A stretch of DNA of 64,000 nt, taken from NCBI RefSeq assembly GCF_003123685.1, contig NZ_QCYJ01000115.1:186001-250000 (forward strand), read 5' to 3'. Within the stretch, counting starts at the first letter, position 1; each line of letters begins with the position of its first letter. Below are positions 60,261 through 64,000 of the stretch, piece by piece. The notes beneath the pieces were generated by a model. The model did no database searches and was not told the DNA's origin. It saw nothing but the letters and a program-made list of their open reading frames with translations. Made by a program: the position numbers and the translations under genes. The DNA comes from Nocardia aurea. Its GTDB lineage: Bacteria > Actinomycetota > Actinomycetes > Mycobacteriales > Mycobacteriaceae.

Positions 60261-61174
60261 ACGCCGTCCCGATGCCACTGCGGGTGCGCGATATCCCCGC
60301 ACGACAGGCCCAGGCATTGCAGGAGATCCACCACCTGGCCGCGGAGAGCAGCCGCCTGCGCAACGCGGCCTCCGCACCTAAGGCGAGCGACCGCGATCGC
60401 CTCGAACAGATCAACGCCCTCGAGCGCGACCGCGGCCTGCTCGAAATCCGGACCCGCGCCGCCGGTATGCCCGCGAGCTGGGTCGACGTTGCACGGCGAC
60501 TCGGAGTTTCGCGCCAACCCTGGTCCGACGCTCAGGTTCTGCCTCCGCAACGTGCCACCATGACCCGCCGCAACGGCAGCCGTGTCGCTCTCGATACTCA
60601 CGTCCTGGTCGACATGGCTGCCGTCGAGGTCGTGCACGCCCACAAATACCAGCACCACCGCATGACGGCCGACCCCGACTCGGCTGAGGCCCACCAGTTC
60701 CGGCGCAACATGACCGCACTGTGGCAACGCGCTGTCGTCACCGCCAACGCCATCGACATGGACCCCAACCAGCGTGGCCGCCTCATCGACACCGCCAAGA
60801 CCGATCTGACTCGACGAGTCAGTATCTACCGGGACTACAGCCTCGACGACATCGACACCCTGTGGCACCCCTACACCAGCGGACGCCTCGGCGACGAAGT
60901 CCGCAGCTCACTGCGCAAACACCCCGACCGAAACAATCTCGGCCCCAATGCAGTCGACGAACCGATCCTGCCGTCACCACAGCAGTGGCGCGAACACGCC
61001 CGCACCAGCCTCGACAGCGGCGGCATTGCTGAACCCGGCGATCGAATCGCTGCCGCGGTGGCCGCCGCTGTCACCGAGCAGGAATCCCCCGAGTACTGGG
61101 ACCCAGAGATCGACCCGCACACCGCTGAAATATCGGCGCCACAGTCCTCGACCGAGACCGGACCCGACCCGTGA
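60257..61174 (+). CDS. Operon paralog family member 5, unknown function
   Basis: A 305-residue soluble protein, the most divergent paralog. Family marks: QALQEIHHLAAESSRLR, RAAGMPASWVDVARRLGVSR, LVDMAAVEVVHAHKYQHHR and MDPNQRGRLIDTAKTDL. Tail: RIAAAVAAAVTEQ, an acidic linker (YWDPEIDPHTAE) and terminus ETGPDP (Gly at -4). Last gene of the tightly overlapping run; 172 bases follow before the next gene. Confidence 0.66.
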   Translation: MNAVPMPLRVRDIPARQAQALQEIHHLAAESSRLRNAASAPKASDRDRLEQINALERDRGLLEIRTRAAGMPASWVDVARRLGVSRQPWSDAQVLPPQRATMTRRNGSRVALDTHVLVDMAAVEVVHAHKYQHHRMTADPDSAEAHQFRRNMTALWQRAVVTANAIDMDPNQRGRLIDTAKTDLTRRVSIYRDYSLDDIDTLWHPYTSGRLGDEVRSSLRKHPDRNNLGPNAVDEPILPSPQQWREHARTSLDSGGIAEPGDRIAAAVAAAVTEQESPEYWDPEIDPHTAEISAPQSSTETGPDP

Positions 61175-61346
61175 CCACAGGTCGATTCCGTTGCGCATCT
61201 GCGGCTTCCCTCAGCGAGCGGGCATGACTCGGCCTCACGGACGACGCGCCTGCACTCACCCCGACATCCGCCGACGCCACCGGCGTCGGCGACCACCCAT
61301 GATCCGAGACGACCGGTCTCGGATCCGATATCCAGGAGAACTATTC

Positions 61347-62213
61347 ATGACCGCCAGCAATGATTCCCTCACCCGCGCCGCCGGTTTGCGCAGTATCGAC
61401 TTCGGTGAGCATCGAGTCACCTACCTGCCCGACGGGGTGGCCCGGATCGACCCGCACATGTGGCTACCCGAAGCCGACGACATGATCTGGTCCGAATACC
61501 GCAGTCTGATCGACGCCGACGGCTACCTCGCCGCCAGCGTCGGAGCGGTCATGATCGAACACGGCGACCGGGCCATGCTGATCGACGCCGGATTCGGGCC
61601 ACTAGCGGTGCCCACCGACGTCGGCACCCTCACCGGTGGCCAACTCATCGACAGCCTCACCGCCGCCGGGAGATCGGTGTCCGACATCGAATTGGTCGCG
61701 ATCACCCACCTGCACATGGACCACATCGGCTGGCTCTGGCAAACCCACCCCGACACCAGCGACTTGGTCTTCGCCGGGATCCCGATCCTTGTCGGTGACC
61801 TCGAATGGGCCCGCCAGGATCTGGCGATCGCCGACCTCACACCCCGAGAAGTCCTCGACGGCTTCGCCGCCCAAGTCCAACCCATCACCGACCACGACCG
61901 CGAGATTTTCCCAGGCGTGACACCGATCGCCACCCCCGGGCACAGCCTCGGACACACCGGCTATCTACTGCGTTCCGGTCCGCGACGACTGATCGTGTTC
62001 GGCGACGCGTTCACCACCCCAGCCCAAATCCAATACCCCGAGCTGACCGCCCGAGGCGACGACGACCCCGCCGCCTCCCGCCGTACCGCAGCCTGGCTGC
62101 TGGATGAACTGGGCCGCCCCGACACCTGGGGATTCGGAATCCACTTCGCCGACATCCAATACGGCCGAATCACCAACACCCGTGACGGCCAACAGCAATG
62201 GACCACGGAATAG
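61347..62213 (+). CDS. MBL-fold metallo-hydrolase
   Basis: A 288-residue cytoplasmic metallo-beta-lactamase-fold enzyme. The metal motif is THLHMDHIGW (120-129: His121, His123, Asp125, His126), ATPGHSLGHTGY provides the next His, then IVFGDAFTTPAQ with Asp. The lactonase/AttM-like group is closest by eye, but the substrate is unknown. AGGAGAA precedes the ATG. Probably cargo outside the transfer functions. Confidence 0.85.
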   Translation: MTASNDSLTRAAGLRSIDFGEHRVTYLPDGVARIDPHMWLPEADDMIWSEYRSLIDADGYLAASVGAVMIEHGDRAMLIDAGFGPLAVPTDVGTLTGGQLIDSLTAAGRSVSDIELVAITHLHMDHIGWLWQTHPDTSDLVFAGIPILVGDLEWARQDLAIADLTPREVLDGFAAQVQPITDHDREIFPGVTPIATPGHSLGHTGYLLRSGPRRLIVFGDAFTTPAQIQYPELTARGDDDPAASRRTAAWLLDELGRPDTWGFGIHFADIQYGRITNTRDGQQQWTTE

Positions 62214-62278
62214 CCCCACAAACCATCACCACCGAGGCGGGCGACCACGCCCGCCTGGGTGCACGAAGGGAGACATCC

Positions 62279-62953
62279 ATGCTCGGACAACATTTCACGG
62301 GACGCGCTCGCGTCGACATCGACCGGCCTCCTCGACGTATCGCCGTCCGGTCCGTGGACAGCGAATCCGAGCTACTACGGTTCGTGGGCTGGGCGCAAGA
62401 GTCCGGGGTGGGTGGCCCGGAGTTCCTGGTCGATCAGCTACTCGGGTTCCACCACGACGGGCTACTCGGCGTTGCCGCCGACACGACCCCGCGCACGATC
62501 GCGGAAACCCTCGACAGCCACGGCGTGCCCTCTGCCGCAGCCACCCGCACTACGGTGGCCGTCGCGGTCCTCGACGGCCGACTCGTCGGAGGGATCATCG
62601 CCGGACCCGCGGTCTGGCTGCTGACCCGGGTCTTGGCCAACAACCCCGACCAACTGCTGCCCGCGTTGTTGCGCACCGTCGAAATCCAAGTCCTTGCAGT
62701 CGATGACCAATACCAACGCCGCGGTGTCGGGACCGTTCTCGTCCGCGCCGCTCTCGCCGCGGCCCGAACCATGAAAGCCCATGTCCTGCACGGGCAGATC
62801 CTCGACGACCCGAGCCTGGCCAGTTTCTATCGAGGCTGTGGACTGACTGTTCATCGCCCAGGAACCGGGATCGACTTCACCGAACTCGCCGCCATCGACC
62901 TCACCGTCACCATCGACGACGAGCAACGATTCCTCACCCGCGTCCTACGATGA
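62279..62953 (+). CDS. GNAT-family N-acetyltransferase
   Basis: A 224-residue acetyltransferase starting at ATG 62279 with GAAGGGAGA upstream. The acetyl-CoA loop is LAVDDQYQRRGVGTVLVRAA (Q-R-R-G-V-G), and DPSLASFYRGCGLTVH near the C terminus is the usual end strand. The N terminus carries a longer insert with GVGGPEFLVDQLLGFHHDGL. Substrate unknown. Follows the MBL gene by 65 bases. Confidence 0.82.
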   Translation: MLGQHFTGRARVDIDRPPRRIAVRSVDSESELLRFVGWAQESGVGGPEFLVDQLLGFHHDGLLGVAADTTPRTIAETLDSHGVPSAAATRTTVAVAVLDGRLVGGIIAGPAVWLLTRVLANNPDQLLPALLRTVEIQVLAVDDQYQRRGVGTVLVRAALAAARTMKAHVLHGQILDDPSLASFYRGCGLTVHRPGTGIDFTELAAIDLTVTIDDEQRFLTRVLR

Positions 62954-63437
62954 TCGTTCCACAGGACTACGCCCACACAACGACCCGATGGCCGGGACCG
63001 GTTCGTCCGCTGACGAGCCTAGTTTGCAAGGTCGGTACTTCGTGGCCGTCACCGGCGGCGAGGGCGTCTTAGCCGGTGGTCACTGATGCATCGCCGAAGA
63101 TCAGATCGTTCGGTGTGGTCAGGCTATCGAGGCGAGCGCAACGCCTGCGGCTAGGACGGCCGGGACGCGGTAGGTGTTGGCGTAGCTGCCGGTCGTGGCG
63201 GTCAGCGCGGTTCCTTTTGACGGATCGCTGGTTGCCGAGCTTCCCAGCGGAATCGATCGTGAGGTCCGCTCCGGTGGAGTGCGTTCTGTGCTGTTCCGGA
63301 GTGAGTCTGAAACCCTTTCGGGTGCCGACTGATATGCGGGCTGGAGACGGTGTAGGTCGAGCCGGTGTCGGGGTGGGTGCGCCGAGGGCGCGTCCACACG
63401 GCGCTGCCAGCGTGGCGGGGTTGGTTACTGTTTGTCG
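62954..63437. other. Intergenic region before the TetR gene
   Basis: About 480 bases. Several frames on both strands are open, none with a ribosome-binding site or a recognisable protein. A minus-strand frame ending at 63119 has a hydrophobic end (VPAVLAAGVALASIA) but I cannot support it. Must contain the TetR promoter. Confidence 0.4.
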
Positions 63438-64000
63438 GTGGACAGTTTGAAACCGAATCGGCGCAGCCAGGTGGAACGGCGCGCTGAGAGTGAGGGCAGG
63501 TTGCTGTCGGCGACTGCCGCGTTGATCGTGGAACGTGGGCTGAACAACGTTTCGCTGGCCGAGATCGGCAGGCGCGCTGGTTACAGTCATGCGCTGGTCA
63601 ATCACCTGTTCGGTACGAAGATCGCTTTGATCGAGCGGTTGAACAAGGTCGTCGACGAGTTCTATTGGGAACACACCAAACACACGACGGAACTGAGTGG
63701 TGTGGACGGGCTTGTGTCGTTCATCGCGGTGTATCTGCGTTTGGTGACCGGTGAGGATCCGCTCGGCCGTGTTCATGTGGTGCTGTGGGCCGAAGCGATC
63801 GCGGGCGCGCCGGAGATCCGGTCGTCCCGCGCGGACTGGGATCGCCATTTCCGTGAGGGCGTCGGCGCGCTCGCGGCTCGCGCGGCTGGGAGTGGTGTCG
63901 ATATCGACACCACAGCCTTTGTGCTCGTCGGCATGCTGCGTGGGGTGGCGATGCAGTTGTTGGTCGATCCAGCGTCGATGTCGGTGGACGTGGCGATCGC
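63438..64000 (+). CDS. TetR-family regulator (3' end cut by window)
   Basis: Begins at a GTG (VDSLKPNRRSQVERRAES) and is open to the last base, about 187 residues. The helix-turn-helix is clear: GLNNVSLAEIGRRAGYSHAL, then VNHLFGTKIALIERL, with the conserved FG..K of TetR proteins. The ligand domain follows (EFYWEHTKHTTELSG, VLWAEAIAGAPEIRSSRADW). Ligand and target unknown; the regulated gene may lie in the adjacent gap or past the edge. Confidence 0.88.
   Translation, partial: MDSLKPNRRSQVERRAESEGRLLSATAALIVERGLNNVSLAEIGRRAGYSHALVNHLFGTKIALIERLNKVVDEFYWEHTKHTTELSGVDGLVSFIAVYLRLVTGEDPLGRVHVVLWAEAIAGAPEIRSSRADWDRHFREGVGALAARAAGSGVDIDTTAFVLVGMLRGVAMQLLVDPASMSVDVAI

Larger units (their letters stand above)
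26887..64000. mobile_element. Left part of an integrative and conjugative element (runs off right edge)
   Basis: Starts at the 3' end of tRNA-Val(CAC). It contains a putative excisionase, cargo genes and a contiguous plus-strand transfer operon with VirB2-, VirB6-, VirB4- and TraD/TraG-like proteins. The gene order of the chromosome to the left follows M. tuberculosis, while nothing to the right of the tRNA does. No integrase, relaxase, replication gene or right attachment site is seen, so the element is larger than the window or has lost them. An integrated plasmid remnant is the alternative. Confidence 0.75.

Noticed and set aside
63119-63397. Minus-strand 92-codon frame divergent from the TetR gene
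   Set aside because: No ribosome-binding site, unnatural N-terminal composition and no recognisable family, despite a hydrophobic C terminus.

Overview
The window comes from a high-GC, mycolic-acid-containing actinobacterium, most likely Nocardia or a close relative. The left third is core chromosome with the gene order I know from the Mycobacterium tuberculosis Rv2669-Rv2682c block: dxs, RNase D/HRDC, DUF3000, hemE, hemY, hemQ, msrB, aftC, an Rv2672-like lipoprotein, a RibD-like reductase, an AFG1/ZapE ATPase and a GNAT. Arabinan synthesis (aftC), MmpS-like and cutinase genes all fit a mycolate-bearing cell envelope. An nsrR-hmp nitric-oxide defence pair sits between hemY and hemQ.

From 1 to about 26.0 kb: a partial glutaminase (STAS and cyclic-nucleotide-binding tail), isoprenoid and heme synthesis, NO detoxification, methionine sulfoxide repair, cell-wall arabinan transfer, a secreted tyrosine phosphatase, an MFS/GNAT pair, a flavin monooxygenase with a LysR regulator, and two odd nuclease-fold proteins (CoiA-like and TnsA-like). 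From 26.2 to 26.9 kb lie three minus-strand tRNAs (Val-GAC, Cys-GCA, Gly-GCC) and a divergent plus-strand tRNA-Val(CAC).

From tRNA-Val(CAC) to the right edge the sequence looks like one integrative and conjugative element (ICE). Its left end has a putative excisionase, small regulators and cargo: an MmpS-like lipoprotein, a zinc-ribbon protein, an alpha/beta hydrolase and an XRE/MmyB regulator. A 30-bp perfect palindrome follows, then a 35-codon ORF and a long, almost gap-free plus-strand transfer operon. The operon encodes a glycine-zipper secreted protein, one intact cutinase, two relatives that lack the nucleophile serine, and a type IV secretion system: pilin-like protein, VirB6-like protein, VirB4 split over two genes, NlpC/P60 hydrolase, lipoproteins and a TraD/TraG coupling protein. 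No integrase or relaxase is visible, so the element must continue past base 64000 or be incomplete.

The most interesting feature is a group of seven operon proteins around the coupling-protein gene. Five are paralogs of unknown function and two are not obviously related to them, yet all seven end in the same kind of tail: a short Ala-rich helix, an acidic Pro/Asp-rich linker, and a glycine exactly four residues from the C terminus. I propose this as a portable secretion or docking signal for the conjugation machine. Also notable are a HoxX-like CO-forming enzyme with no hydrogenase inside the T4SS operon, and the combination of a cutinase with a peptidoglycan hydrolase, which could open the mycomembrane and cell wall for DNA transfer.
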